In this document: positions 7,327 through 15,077 of the stretch, one piece after another
Position numbering within the stretch: position 1 is the first letter of the stretch
Layout: each line of letters opens with the position of its first letter
Origin: Maribacter_C sp047345145
GTDB taxonomy: Bacteria; Bacteroidota; Bacteroidia; Flavobacteriales; Flavobacteriaceae
DNA length: 64,000 nt
Assembly (NCBI RefSeq): GCF_047345145.1
Contig: NZ_JBLFER010000001.1
Span: 62,001-126,000 of the forward strand
Reading direction: 5' to 3'
Notes under the pieces: model-generated
Databases searched by the model: none
The model's input: the letters and a program-made list of their open reading frames with translations, nothing else
Told to the model about the DNA's origin: nothing
Position numbers and translations under genes: made by a program

Positions 7327-7992
7327 CTAAGTGAATTTACGGAAATCCAGCGAATATGGGTCTCCAGAATGAAATTTTAATTGAGGAAGAATTATGGCTT
7401 CGCATTCCATCCATCCTGCTTCAGTAAATAGTGGGAAAAGTTGTGTCCAAATAAATTCCTTGAAATGACCTTCCCCAATTTCGGTCTTACCGCGAACTTG
7501 TCTTTGCGTGAGCCAAAAGGTAATAATCATCCATATGGATTCTGAGGTATGTAAATAATGATTTTCACCTTTTTCAGGTTTCAAAATGTCCTTATCCATA
7601 TTAAGCAAAAGCCATTCATGGATTTGAGCTATCATTTTCTCCATGTATTCCAATCGTTTGGAGTGCATTTTGGGATAGGCTCTTTCCATTTCAAGCATAT
7701 CCAAAAAGTAAAACGAATACTGATTGAGTATAAAAAAATAGCGCCCTAAATGATTATCAAAGTCGATCAGGGAAGGAAAGTTTTGGTCTATCGAAAGTAA
7801 TAGTTCCAATTCTTCACCCAATTCAGCATCGATGGCCTGAATTATGGCCTTTTTACTATAATAATGATAGGCTAGGTTTCCCACACTTATGCCTGTGTTA
7901 TCTGCAATGTGCTGCAAGCGCACATTGACCAACCCTTTTTCATTAAAGAGTTGGATAGCTGATTTTAATATTTTTTGTTTTGTACTGTTCAA
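7327..7992 (-). CDS. TetR-family transcriptional regulator
   Basis: The 221-residue protein has an N-terminal TetR DNA-binding domain: KQKILKSAIQLFNEKG, then LQHIADNTGISVGNLAYHYY as helix-turn-helix, then KKAIIQAI. The C-terminal ligand and dimer domain (residues about 60-221) is rich in aromatic residues and has no recognised subfamily. The start is TTG at 7990-7992, where the family's N-terminus begins; no ATG fits. Only seven bases separate it from the end of the TonB-receptor gene, so the two are co-transcribed. It is a candidate regulator of receptor and hydrogenase maturation genes, perhaps through the inverted repeats near hypF. The ligand is unknown. Confidence 0.88.
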   Translation of the reverse strand: MNSTKQKILKSAIQLFNEKGLVNVRLQHIADNTGISVGNLAYHYYSKKAIIQAIDAELGEELELLLSIDQNFPSLIDFDNHLGRYFFILNQYSFYFLDMLEMERAYPKMHSKRLEYMEKMIAQIHEWLLLNMDKDILKPEKGENHYLHTSESIWMIITFWLTQRQVRGKTEIGEGHFKEFIWTQLFPLFTEAGWMECEAIILPQLKFHSGDPYSLDFRKFT

Positions 7993-7999
7993 AGGCTAT

Positions 8000-10120
8000 T
8001 TAATGTTTCCCTGCAACCCCTAATCTAATAATAAGTTGGGCATTAATGCTGCGTCCGGGAGCAAAAAATCGGGTTTGATTGCCTGGTGTTCCTCTAAAGA
8101 CATGGCTTTGGTATTCCTTATCCGTAATATTATCCGCGGACAAGATTAACTTGGCGTGGGGAAATTTAGGAAAAGCATTGTGCAGATTTACACCTACACT
8201 CAGATTGAAAAGCGTATAGGCATCCGTTTCCCTTTCCGTAAGGGCAGGCCTGTTTTGTTTACCTGTTAAAATACCTTCCACACGTCCAAAGAAGGCGTCT
8301 TGGTTGTCTCGCAACTGAAACCCTAACAGATTCTGATCGGCGGGCATAAAAGCAAGGTCGTCATCAGTTATTTTATTTTTTCCCCTAATGTATGACCCAG
8401 TCCAGAAAACGCTGGACAACTTCCCGATGACATAGCTAAGTTGGTATTCAAAACCTGTTAGCGTAGCTTCTCCCACGGCCTGATTTTGTACAGCGGGAGT
8501 GCCTTGAAAATCAACACTGACAGGAACATAAAGATTATCTAAAAAGTTTTGATAAAAATTGGCGCCAAATTTAAATTTGTCACCATCGTAGGAATAGCCT
8601 AGCTCATAGAACGTTCCTTTTTCTGGCTCTAAATCTGGATTGGGAATAACTCCATCAGCAAAATTGTACTTAGAAAATAGGTCAGGCCCTCTAAAGGAAT
8701 TCGCTAAATTGATAGAGAAATCGGATTTTTCCGAAGCATGGATTTTAGCTCCAATATTACCCGTTAAGGCACTATTGTTATCAGAAGTATTATCATCAGT
8801 ATATAAATCGGCTATCTCTGGAATAAAAAATGGTTCTTCCTCAATTTCATTTTTTACATTGTCATAACGAAGCGCGATTAGTAAATCAAAGGCATCACTG
8901 ACTTTCCACTCCTCTACAGCAAACAAACCAATTGAAGTCGCATAACTATCGGGCTGTATTTGACCTGGGGGAGGGGTTACTTGGTTTACTTGGACTCCCA
9001 TGGGATTGAATATATCTACAATTAACTCTCGCTTTGTTCCAAAACGGTGCTCTTTAAGATAATCTGCCCCTACCGTCAATTTGGAATTTTCTGCCAATCG
9101 CAATGCCGCAAAAGCCTTTGCACCACCAAAATTTACATCAACATCTAAATTGACATCAATTCTTCTATTGATGTCCATAGTACTCGGAAAAAAGACATTG
9201 GTTACCTGAGCTATGTGAAGGCGTTGTTGTTTCGAGTATGCACTAAAGCCGACTTCTTCTAAAGTTGAAGACAAGTTCTTGCCGCTATAGTTAAAATTGT
9301 ACCCTGTCTGTTCATCTGGTGAAAACGTTCTTACTCGTATTGGTGGGCCAGGTGCTCCGAGTCCGCCTGGGAATCCAACATCTTCATTTTTAAAATACTT
9401 TCCGCTAAACTCAAAGCGATGATTCTCTGCTGGCGAATACCCTATGTTCCAATCGAAATAATTAGAACTAAATTGGCTGTTTGGCACTTCTCCACCGGGT
9501 GTTTCAGTATTACTGGCATCACGAATACCGCCTCCAATTAAAAAGTCAAAACCATTACCTCTTCCTTCAACTTCAAGTCTTCCGCGGGAATAGGAATTCA
9601 CAGATTGATAACCGCCATAAAAACTGGCACCTACTTTGAAGTCCTTACCATATCCATTTTCTGCCTTTCTCGTAATTACATTAACAAGTCCACTTACTGC
9701 ATCACTTCCCCAAAAAGCTGAGGCTGGGCCCTTAATGACTTCTACCCGTTCCACTTGCCAGGGATCAATCAATGAATAAGTTCTAATACGGCCACCAACA
9801 AATGAATTTCCGTCAATTAGAATGGGAGCTCGTTCTCTTGACAATCCTCTGATAATAGGAGTACTGGTTATACCACCGTCGTTTTGAATGACAACTCCTG
9901 GAGTGTATTTTAAGATTTCCGTTGCGGAGGGCGGTTGTGTTTCAAGGATAGCTAGTTGATTGATTACGGCAACATTAACCGGTAAATTTTTAAGTGGTGA
10001 AGAAGACCTTAGTGCGGTAACTTCTACGGGGTCTATTTTTACGGTATCCTGAGTCTGTTCTTGACCATAAAAAAAAGTAGTAGCAAGCACAAAAAATGCG
10101 CTGATAGTGTAGTTTTTCAT
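8000..10120 (-). CDS. TonB-dependent outer-membrane receptor
   Basis: The 706-residue protein has a signal peptide (about residues 1-19), a TonB-box-like stretch DTVKIDPVEVTA, a plug domain (about 35-155, with PGVVIQNDGG, IRGLSRERAPILIDG, VERVEVIKGPASAFWGSDA) and a 22-strand-type barrel to the end (ELGYSYDGDKFKFG, LILSADNITDKEYQSH). No SusD partner lies nearby, so it belongs to the metal or cofactor importers rather than the glycan ones. It sits inside the hyp operon, 58 bases after hypE and seven bases before tetR. That placement suggests import of nickel or a nickel chelate for the hydrogenase, as for the nickel receptor FrpB4 of Helicobacter. This substrate is inferred from context only. 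Confidence 0.9.
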   Translation of the reverse strand: MKNYTISAFFVLATTFFYGQEQTQDTVKIDPVEVTALRSSSPLKNLPVNVAVINQLAILETQPPSATEILKYTPGVVIQNDGGITSTPIIRGLSRERAPILIDGNSFVGGRIRTYSLIDPWQVERVEVIKGPASAFWGSDAVSGLVNVITRKAENGYGKDFKVGASFYGGYQSVNSYSRGRLEVEGRGNGFDFLIGGGIRDASNTETPGGEVPNSQFSSNYFDWNIGYSPAENHRFEFSGKYFKNEDVGFPGGLGAPGPPIRVRTFSPDEQTGYNFNYSGKNLSSTLEEVGFSAYSKQQRLHIAQVTNVFFPSTMDINRRIDVNLDVDVNFGGAKAFAALRLAENSKLTVGADYLKEHRFGTKRELIVDIFNPMGVQVNQVTPPPGQIQPDSYATSIGLFAVEEWKVSDAFDLLIALRYDNVKNEIEEEPFFIPEIADLYTDDNTSDNNSALTGNIGAKIHASEKSDFSINLANSFRGPDLFSKYNFADGVIPNPDLEPEKGTFYELGYSYDGDKFKFGANFYQNFLDNLYVPVSVDFQGTPAVQNQAVGEATLTGFEYQLSYVIGKLSSVFWTGSYIRGKNKITDDDLAFMPADQNLLGFQLRDNQDAFFGRVEGILTGKQNRPALTERETDAYTLFNLSVGVNLHNAFPKFPHAKLILSADNITDKEYQSHVFRGTPGNQTRFFAPGRSINAQLIIRLGVAGKH

Positions 10121-10178
10121 TTGGTTTGTTATTTAGAGCCTAACAATATAATAAAAAATAAAAAACCTTGTAAATTGG

Positions 10179-11237
10179 TTAGCAAATGCGGGGAAGCTGT
10201 TCGCCTACCAACATGCTTACTACACGCTTGCCACCAATAGCACTGGTTATCACCACCTGTTTTGCATGATTTTCTACCACTTCTCCTATGATAGATGCGT
10301 TTGAACAATGTTCTATTTTTCGTAGTTTCTCAATAACTTTTTCGGCTATTTCGCCACCAACTGCTGCCATAAAAATACCTTCATTGGCCACATAGAGGGG
10401 GTCTAAACCGAGTAATTCACATGACGCACTAACCTCTTTTTGTATTGGTAGTTGTTTTTGGTTGAGTTCTACACCCAGGTTTCCATCCCTTGCAATTTCA
10501 TTAAGAACAGTTGCCACACCGCCTCGTGTTGGGTCTTTTAGCAAGTGTATGTCTTCTCCAAAATCATCTAACAAACCTGATACTATATGATTTAAGCATC
10601 TTGTATCACTTTTGATAGTTGTTTCAAACTCAAGACCTTCCCGAACGGACATGATCGCCATCCCATGGGTAGCAATAGAATCACTAACAATGATTTTATC
10701 ACCAGGTCTAACATGCTCTAATGAAATTTTCGCATTGTCATGCACTTGACCTACGCCGCTTGTATTTATAAATATTTTATCTCCTTTTCCCTTTTCAACC
10801 ACCTTAGTGTCTCCGGTCACGATTTGTACCCCAGCCTTTTCAGAAGCCCACTTTATGGCAACCAGAATATCCCAGAACTCAGTCATCTTTAAACCTTCTT
10901 CAATTATAAAGCTGAGCGAAAGATACTTTGGCACAGCACCACACATGGCCAGGTCGTTTACCGTTCCATTTACAGCCAATTCACCAATATTACTATCCGG
11001 AAAGAAAATAGGGGAGATTACAAAACTATCTGTTGAAAAAGCGGTCTTGCCTTTTAATTCCAGTATTGCCCCATCATGTCGTTGCTGTAAATGCTCATTG
11101 TCAAAGAGATGAAAAACCCCCGAATCTAATAGTTTGTTAGTCAGTAGTCCGCCGCTTCCATGACCAAGTGTAATAATGTCGAAATCCAATTTAGGCATCG
11201 GACATTGCAATTGCATTTTTATGGGAGTTTTAGACAT
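10179..11237 (-). CDS. hypE: hydrogenase maturation factor HypE
   Basis: This 352-residue AIR-synthase-like protein has HGSGGLLTNKLL near the N-terminus, FSTDSFVISPIFFPDSNIG, TGDTKVVEKGKGD and DPTRGGVATVLNEIA as ATP-binding motifs, and it ends in PRIC. The terminal Cys of PRIC receives the carbamoyl group from HypF and dehydrates it to the thiocyanate that supplies the CN ligands. The first ATG is used. The gene starts 18 bases after hypD, consistent with hypF-hypD-hypE as one unit. Confidence 0.95.
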   Translation of the reverse strand: MSKTPIKMQLQCPMPKLDFDIITLGHGSGGLLTNKLLDSGVFHLFDNEHLQQRHDGAILELKGKTAFSTDSFVISPIFFPDSNIGELAVNGTVNDLAMCGAVPKYLSLSFIIEEGLKMTEFWDILVAIKWASEKAGVQIVTGDTKVVEKGKGDKIFINTSGVGQVHDNAKISLEHVRPGDKIIVSDSIATHGMAIMSVREGLEFETTIKSDTRCLNHIVSGLLDDFGEDIHLLKDPTRGGVATVLNEIARDGNLGVELNQKQLPIQKEVSASCELLGLDPLYVANEGIFMAAVGGEIAEKVIEKLRKIEHCSNASIIGEVVENHAKQVVITSAIGGKRVVSMLVGEQLPRIC

Positions 11238-11255
11238 TCTTTGGAATAAGGTAGG

Positions 11256-12356
11256 TTACGAAATAGTTTCTATTGCTCCGCTAAAGTGATAGTATGCAGC
11301 GCAAGCTCCTTCAGAACTTACCATTGGAGCTCCCATTGGGTTTTGGGGAGTACATTTTTTTCCGAACTGCGAACATTCCATTGGTTTTTTAATTCCTTTA
11401 AGCACTAGACCGGCAATACATTCTTTTGGCTCCTCAACCTTCTGAATATCAATACTGAATTTAAGATTGGCATCGAACGAGACATATTCCGGACGCAATT
11501 CAAAACCACTCTTTGGAATATTTCCGATACCACGCCATTCTCTATCGGTTATTTCAAAAATTTTATGAAGCAGTTCTTGAGCTTTACGATTCCCTTCTGG
11601 CTTTACTACGCGACTATATTGATTTTGCAATACTGCTTCACCTTTCTCTAATTGTTGAACGGTAAGTAAAATACCTTGTAAAAGATCAACAGGTTCAAAA
11701 CCCGTTACTACCATTGGAATCTTATAATGTGCTACTAAGGGATAATACTCTTCCATCCCCATAATAGTGCATACATGGCCAGCCGCAAGGAAGGCATCTA
11801 TTTTACTTTCTTCATCTTGAATAACTGCTTCCATTGCAGGGGGTACCAAAACTTGGGAAGCCAAAATGGAATAATTTGTCAAGCCTAAATCATCAGCCTT
11901 ATCAATCGAAAGCGCGTTAGCCGGAGCTGTTGTCTCAAAACCAACAGCAAAAAAGACTACTTCTTTGTCTGGGTTTTCACTCGCTAATTGAACAGCTTCA
12001 AGTGGCGAATATAAAATACGAATATCAGCACCAGCAGCCTTTGCTTGCAACAGACTCTTTTTTGAACCCGGTACGCGAAGCATATCTCCAAAAGAGCAAA
12101 GGATAACATTTTTTTCTTCAGCAAGGTATATTGCTTTATCAATTAGGTTTAATGGAGTAACACAAACAGGACAACCAGGTCCGTGAATCATTTGCAATTC
12201 TTTGGGTAACAAATCCATAATTCCATTTTTTACCAGACTATGGGTTTGACCACCACAAACTTCCATGATGTTCCAAGGTTGAGTGACGGTAGCACAAATT
12301 TCATCTAAATATTTTTTTGCCAAATCGGCATCTCGGTATTCACTTAGAAACTTCAT
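11256..12356 (-). CDS. hypD: hydrogenase maturation factor HypD
   Basis: The protein has 366 residues. It assembles the Fe(CN)2CO group with HypC. The visible signature motifs are CGGQTH (C34), GPGCPVCVTP (C62, C65), FFAVGFETTAPAN and a C-terminal cysteine set (MECSQFGKKCTPQNPMG, then SSEGACAAYY) that binds the 4Fe-4S cluster. A longer in-frame reading from 12443 exists, but family proteins begin close to MKFLSEYRDADLA, so ATG 12354-12356 is chosen. This start overlaps the end of hypF by 17 bases, which suggests translational coupling. Confidence 0.95.
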   Translation of the reverse strand: MKFLSEYRDADLAKKYLDEICATVTQPWNIMEVCGGQTHSLVKNGIMDLLPKELQMIHGPGCPVCVTPLNLIDKAIYLAEEKNVILCSFGDMLRVPGSKKSLLQAKAAGADIRILYSPLEAVQLASENPDKEVVFFAVGFETTAPANALSIDKADDLGLTNYSILASQVLVPPAMEAVIQDEESKIDAFLAAGHVCTIMGMEEYYPLVAHYKIPMVVTGFEPVDLLQGILLTVQQLEKGEAVLQNQYSRVVKPEGNRKAQELLHKIFEITDREWRGIGNIPKSGFELRPEYVSFDANLKFSIDIQKVEEPKECIAGLVLKGIKKPMECSQFGKKCTPQNPMGAPMVSSEGACAAYYHFSGAIETIS

Positions 12357-14670
12357 CTTTAGTTGTAATTTGATAATAGGCCAATTGACCCAAAGCAATG
12401 TTTTCGTCGTTCGGCGATACTTCTTTATGAAAATACAGCTCAAATTTGTTGCCTAAATACTGCTGTACTAAATCGACCAGGAGTGCATTTTGAAATACGC
12501 CGCCGCTAAAAGCTAACTTTACTATACTTTTTGTGGCTGCAAAATTTTCAATCATCTTCACCAAAGTGAAATGAAATTGAAATGCAATCTGATCTATACC
12601 CACCCCATCGTTAAGGTCTTTCATTATGCCTTCAATAATTTCTTCGGTGGATACTTCTTCAATATACGATAATTGAGAAACATAGCTTGTATGTTCAATT
12701 ATTTTGCTTTTTTCATAATACTCTTGAGCAAGGGTTTCGAGTTGCAATGCAGCCTCTCCTTCATAACTTTGGATATCTATAATTCCTAATAAACAAGCAA
12801 CAGCATCGAATAGTCTACCCATACTAGATGCCTTTAGCACTTGCTTATTGCCAAGCATTTTTTGGTATAACTGCCATTCTTGTTTGCTAAACTTTTTCTT
12901 TAACATTTCCATCGCTTTGGCATTTCCATAGGAGTGAGTCAGGGCTGAAATTCGGGGTTCTAAGGCCATTTTGTCTCCCACAATAACAGATACATAAGAC
13001 AGGTGAGCCATGCGGTTAAACGACCCATTTTCAAAAGTTAAGAATTCCCCTCCCCAAATATTGCTATCATCGCCGTAACCAGTCCCATCCCATATAACTC
13101 CCAATACTTTTTCTGATTTAGTCAGGAGTGAATGTTCCGATAAAATTGCTGCGAAATGGGCGAAATGATGTTGTATAGGTACAAGATTTGCTCCAAGGGT
13201 ATCTGCCAACTGTTTCCCATATTCGGTAGAATAATAATTAGGGTGACTATCAACAAGAATGACCTTAGGTTGACATTTGAGAAAGGTCATGAAATGCTTG
13301 AGCGTTCTTTTATAATTCTCAGTACTTTCGAAATAGGCTAAATCTCCCAAGTACTGACTTAAGTATAACAAGCTTTGATAAAACAATCCAAAAACACTTT
13401 TTTGTGAAGCACCCATAGCCAAAATTGTAGTGTTTTCATCATTTGATATCGAACCAAAATAGTTCGGTGCCAAACCTCGGGATCTTCGAATAAGTATCGG
13501 CTGTTTTTTTATGGGACTAAAGCGTAGTACACTATCATCTTGAGATGTTACAATTTCTCGATTATTACTAAGCACGTAGTCCCAAATACCAGCTAGATCA
13601 GAAAATACCATTCTATCTTCAAAAACAATGGAAGCATTGCTCAGGTTAGCGCTGGTTGCAATTATTGGTTTTCCATGTTCTTGTAATAGAAGCTCATATA
13701 ATGGAGTGTATGGTAACATCACCCCAATTTGGTCAAGACCAGGTGCTACTCCATTTAGCGCAGTATTAGCTTGTTTCTTTTTCAATCGCAATAGAACAAT
13801 CGGAGCTACTTCCCCGGTAAGCGCTTTACTTTCAGCAGTTGAAATTATAAACTTTTGTTCGGCGTATGCTAGGTTGGGATACATGCATGCAAATGGCTTT
13901 GAGGGCCTATGTTTCCGTTTTCTTAAGGTTTTGATGGTTTCCGCATTAGAAGCATCGCAGGTTAGGAGGTAGCCTCCAATTCCCTTAATGGCAACAATTT
14001 TTCCTTCCTTCCATAAAGCAACTACTTTCTTAATTGCCAATTCTGGATTGCTTTCAACTTCTTTCCCCAAAGTGTTTGATAGACTTAATCGAATTCCACA
14101 ATCAGCACAGGAATTGGTCTGGGAATGATATCGTCTATCTTTTGGATTTAAATACTCCTCATTGCAAGTCGGACACATTTTGTAATCATCCATTGCAGTA
14201 AATTCTCTTTCAAAGGGGAGTTTTTTGATTAAGGAATAGCGCGGGCCACATTCCGTACAAGTAATAAATGGATAAAACCCTCTTCGATCAGAGTTATTCA
14301 AGACTTCTTTTCGACAGTTTTCGCAGATGGCAAAATCTGGCGGAAGCATCATTGCCGCAGTTTTTGCTTCTTTTTTTTGTAAAATTTGGAAGCCTTCAAA
14401 ACTTCGGTCATCAATTTCATAAAGCTCATGTCCAGTGATTTTCGTCAGAGTGGGCGCAGCCTCAATTAGTTTTTTGTAAAACGGAATTGCCACTTCCTTG
14501 CTAGCCAAAAATTCAACATGTACTCCATTAATATCGTTGTATACAATTCCGTTTAGTTTCTGTTTGGTAGCCAATCGGTATACATAGGGCCGAAACCCTA
14601 CGCCTTGTACTCTTCCTGTAATATGTATATGCCAAGAATTCAATATCCTACCAATATAGGAAATTATCAT
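12340..14670 (-). CDS. hypF: carbamoyltransferase HypF (hydrogenase maturation)
   Basis: The protein has about 776 residues. The domains run in order: acylphosphatase (WHIHITGRVQGVGFRPYVY), two zinc-finger pairs (CENCRKEV, CTECGPRYS, CPTCNEEY, CADCG), a YrdC-like domain (KGIGGYLLTCDASN, residues about 200-380) and a Kae1-like domain (HHFAHFAAIL, GVIWDGTGYGDDSN, LAFSGGVFQNALL). It makes carbamoyl-AMP from carbamoyl phosphate and passes the group to HypE. The frame is open to 14790, but the homologous part starts at about 14640. ATG 14668-14670 and TTG 14641-14643 are both possible starts, and an inverted repeat overlaps the former. It is the first gene of the - strand maturation operon. Confidence 0.94.
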   Translation of the reverse strand: MIISYIGRILNSWHIHITGRVQGVGFRPYVYRLATKQKLNGIVYNDINGVHVEFLASKEVAIPFYKKLIEAAPTLTKITGHELYEIDDRSFEGFQILQKKEAKTAAMMLPPDFAICENCRKEVLNNSDRRGFYPFITCTECGPRYSLIKKLPFEREFTAMDDYKMCPTCNEEYLNPKDRRYHSQTNSCADCGIRLSLSNTLGKEVESNPELAIKKVVALWKEGKIVAIKGIGGYLLTCDASNAETIKTLRKRKHRPSKPFACMYPNLAYAEQKFIISTAESKALTGEVAPIVLLRLKKKQANTALNGVAPGLDQIGVMLPYTPLYELLLQEHGKPIIATSANLSNASIVFEDRMVFSDLAGIWDYVLSNNREIVTSQDDSVLRFSPIKKQPILIRRSRGLAPNYFGSISNDENTTILAMGASQKSVFGLFYQSLLYLSQYLGDLAYFESTENYKRTLKHFMTFLKCQPKVILVDSHPNYYSTEYGKQLADTLGANLVPIQHHFAHFAAILSEHSLLTKSEKVLGVIWDGTGYGDDSNIWGGEFLTFENGSFNRMAHLSYVSVIVGDKMALEPRISALTHSYGNAKAMEMLKKKFSKQEWQLYQKMLGNKQVLKASSMGRLFDAVACLLGIIDIQSYEGEAALQLETLAQEYYEKSKIIEHTSYVSQLSYIEEVSTEEIIEGIMKDLNDGVGIDQIAFQFHFTLVKMIENFAATKSIVKLAFSGGVFQNALLVDLVQQYLGNKFELYFHKEVSPNDENIALGQLAYYQITTKDEVSK

Positions 14671-14695
14671 ACGGTTATTGTTCGTATGGTATAAT
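14663..14695. promoter_or_regulatory. inverted repeat at the hypF start
   Basis: ATTATCATACG, a nine-base spacer, then CGTATGGTATAAT form an inverted repeat. The inner arms CATACG/CGTATG are perfect, and the outer ATTAT/ATAAT arms are offset by two extra bases. It covers the possible hypF ATG, or lies in the leader if the TTG at 14643 is used. It could be an operator for the TetR regulator of the same operon or a translational control hairpin. No protein link can be shown from sequence. Confidence 0.35.
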
Positions 14696-15030
14696 AGAAA
14701 ATAAGAATTTATTATATGAAGTGAGAGCGAAAATAGCTTTACTTCATTTCGGTAAAACCGGATATAGGTTTTGAAGGTATTTAGTCTCAAGTAATTTTAT
14801 TCACGAAATGAATAAAACCAATAAAGTAACAATACAAATAATATGTGATGATTATTTGTATTGATTTATTACGTAATTTAGTATAGCAAAAGACACATAA
14901 AATTTGTATCCAATTGTGCCATTTCGAACCGAGTTTAGAGTTCGGTTTACCATTTAAAATGAAGGCTATAAAAGTCTGATAGTTAACATATTGTGATGAT
15001 GGAATTAGTTCTGTCATCCCGACGATACGA
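14696..15030. other. intergenic region upstream of hypF
   Basis: About 335 AT-rich bases separate the hypF start region from the terminator of the giant-protein operon. They hold a long perfect inverted repeat at 14830-14863 and a short one (AACCGA at 14927-14932 with TCGGTT at 14942-14947). No credible gene was seen; the open frame at 14787-15017 on the - strand looks like chance. The hypF promoter must lie here or close by, but no clear flavobacterial promoter match was found. Confidence 0.5.
14830..14863. promoter_or_regulatory. perfect 13-bp inverted repeat upstream of hypF
   Basis: CAATACAAATAAT, an eight-base loop ATGTGATG, then ATTATTTGTATTG form a perfect palindrome. The stem is AT-rich and has no GC clamp or run of T, so it is a weak terminator candidate. 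It stands about 160 bases ahead of hypF in the only long gap before the maturation operon, so an operator site is more likely. Confidence 0.4.
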
Positions 15031-15063
15031 AAAAGTGATTTGTACTAGCAAATCACTTTTTTT
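15031..15063 (-). terminator. hairpin terminator of the giant-protein operon, possibly bidirectional
   Basis: AAAAGTGATTTG, a six-base loop and CAAATCACTTTT form a perfect 12-bp stem. On the - strand the stem follows the stop of the giant SprB-like gene (15078) after 14 bases and is followed by T residues. The + strand also has a run of T after it, so it could stop transcription from either side. Confidence 0.8.
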
Positions 15064-15077
15064 GTTGCCCGTTTGTA

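Noticed and set aside
12357..12443. Upstream extension of hypD by 29 codons
   Set aside because: The extension lies within the end of hypF and adds residues not found in HypD proteins; the ATG at 12356 fits the family.
14787..15017. Open frame of 76 codons on the - strand before hypF
   Set aside because: Composition is unlike protein genes, it spans the palindrome at 14830, and it has no ribosome binding site or family features.
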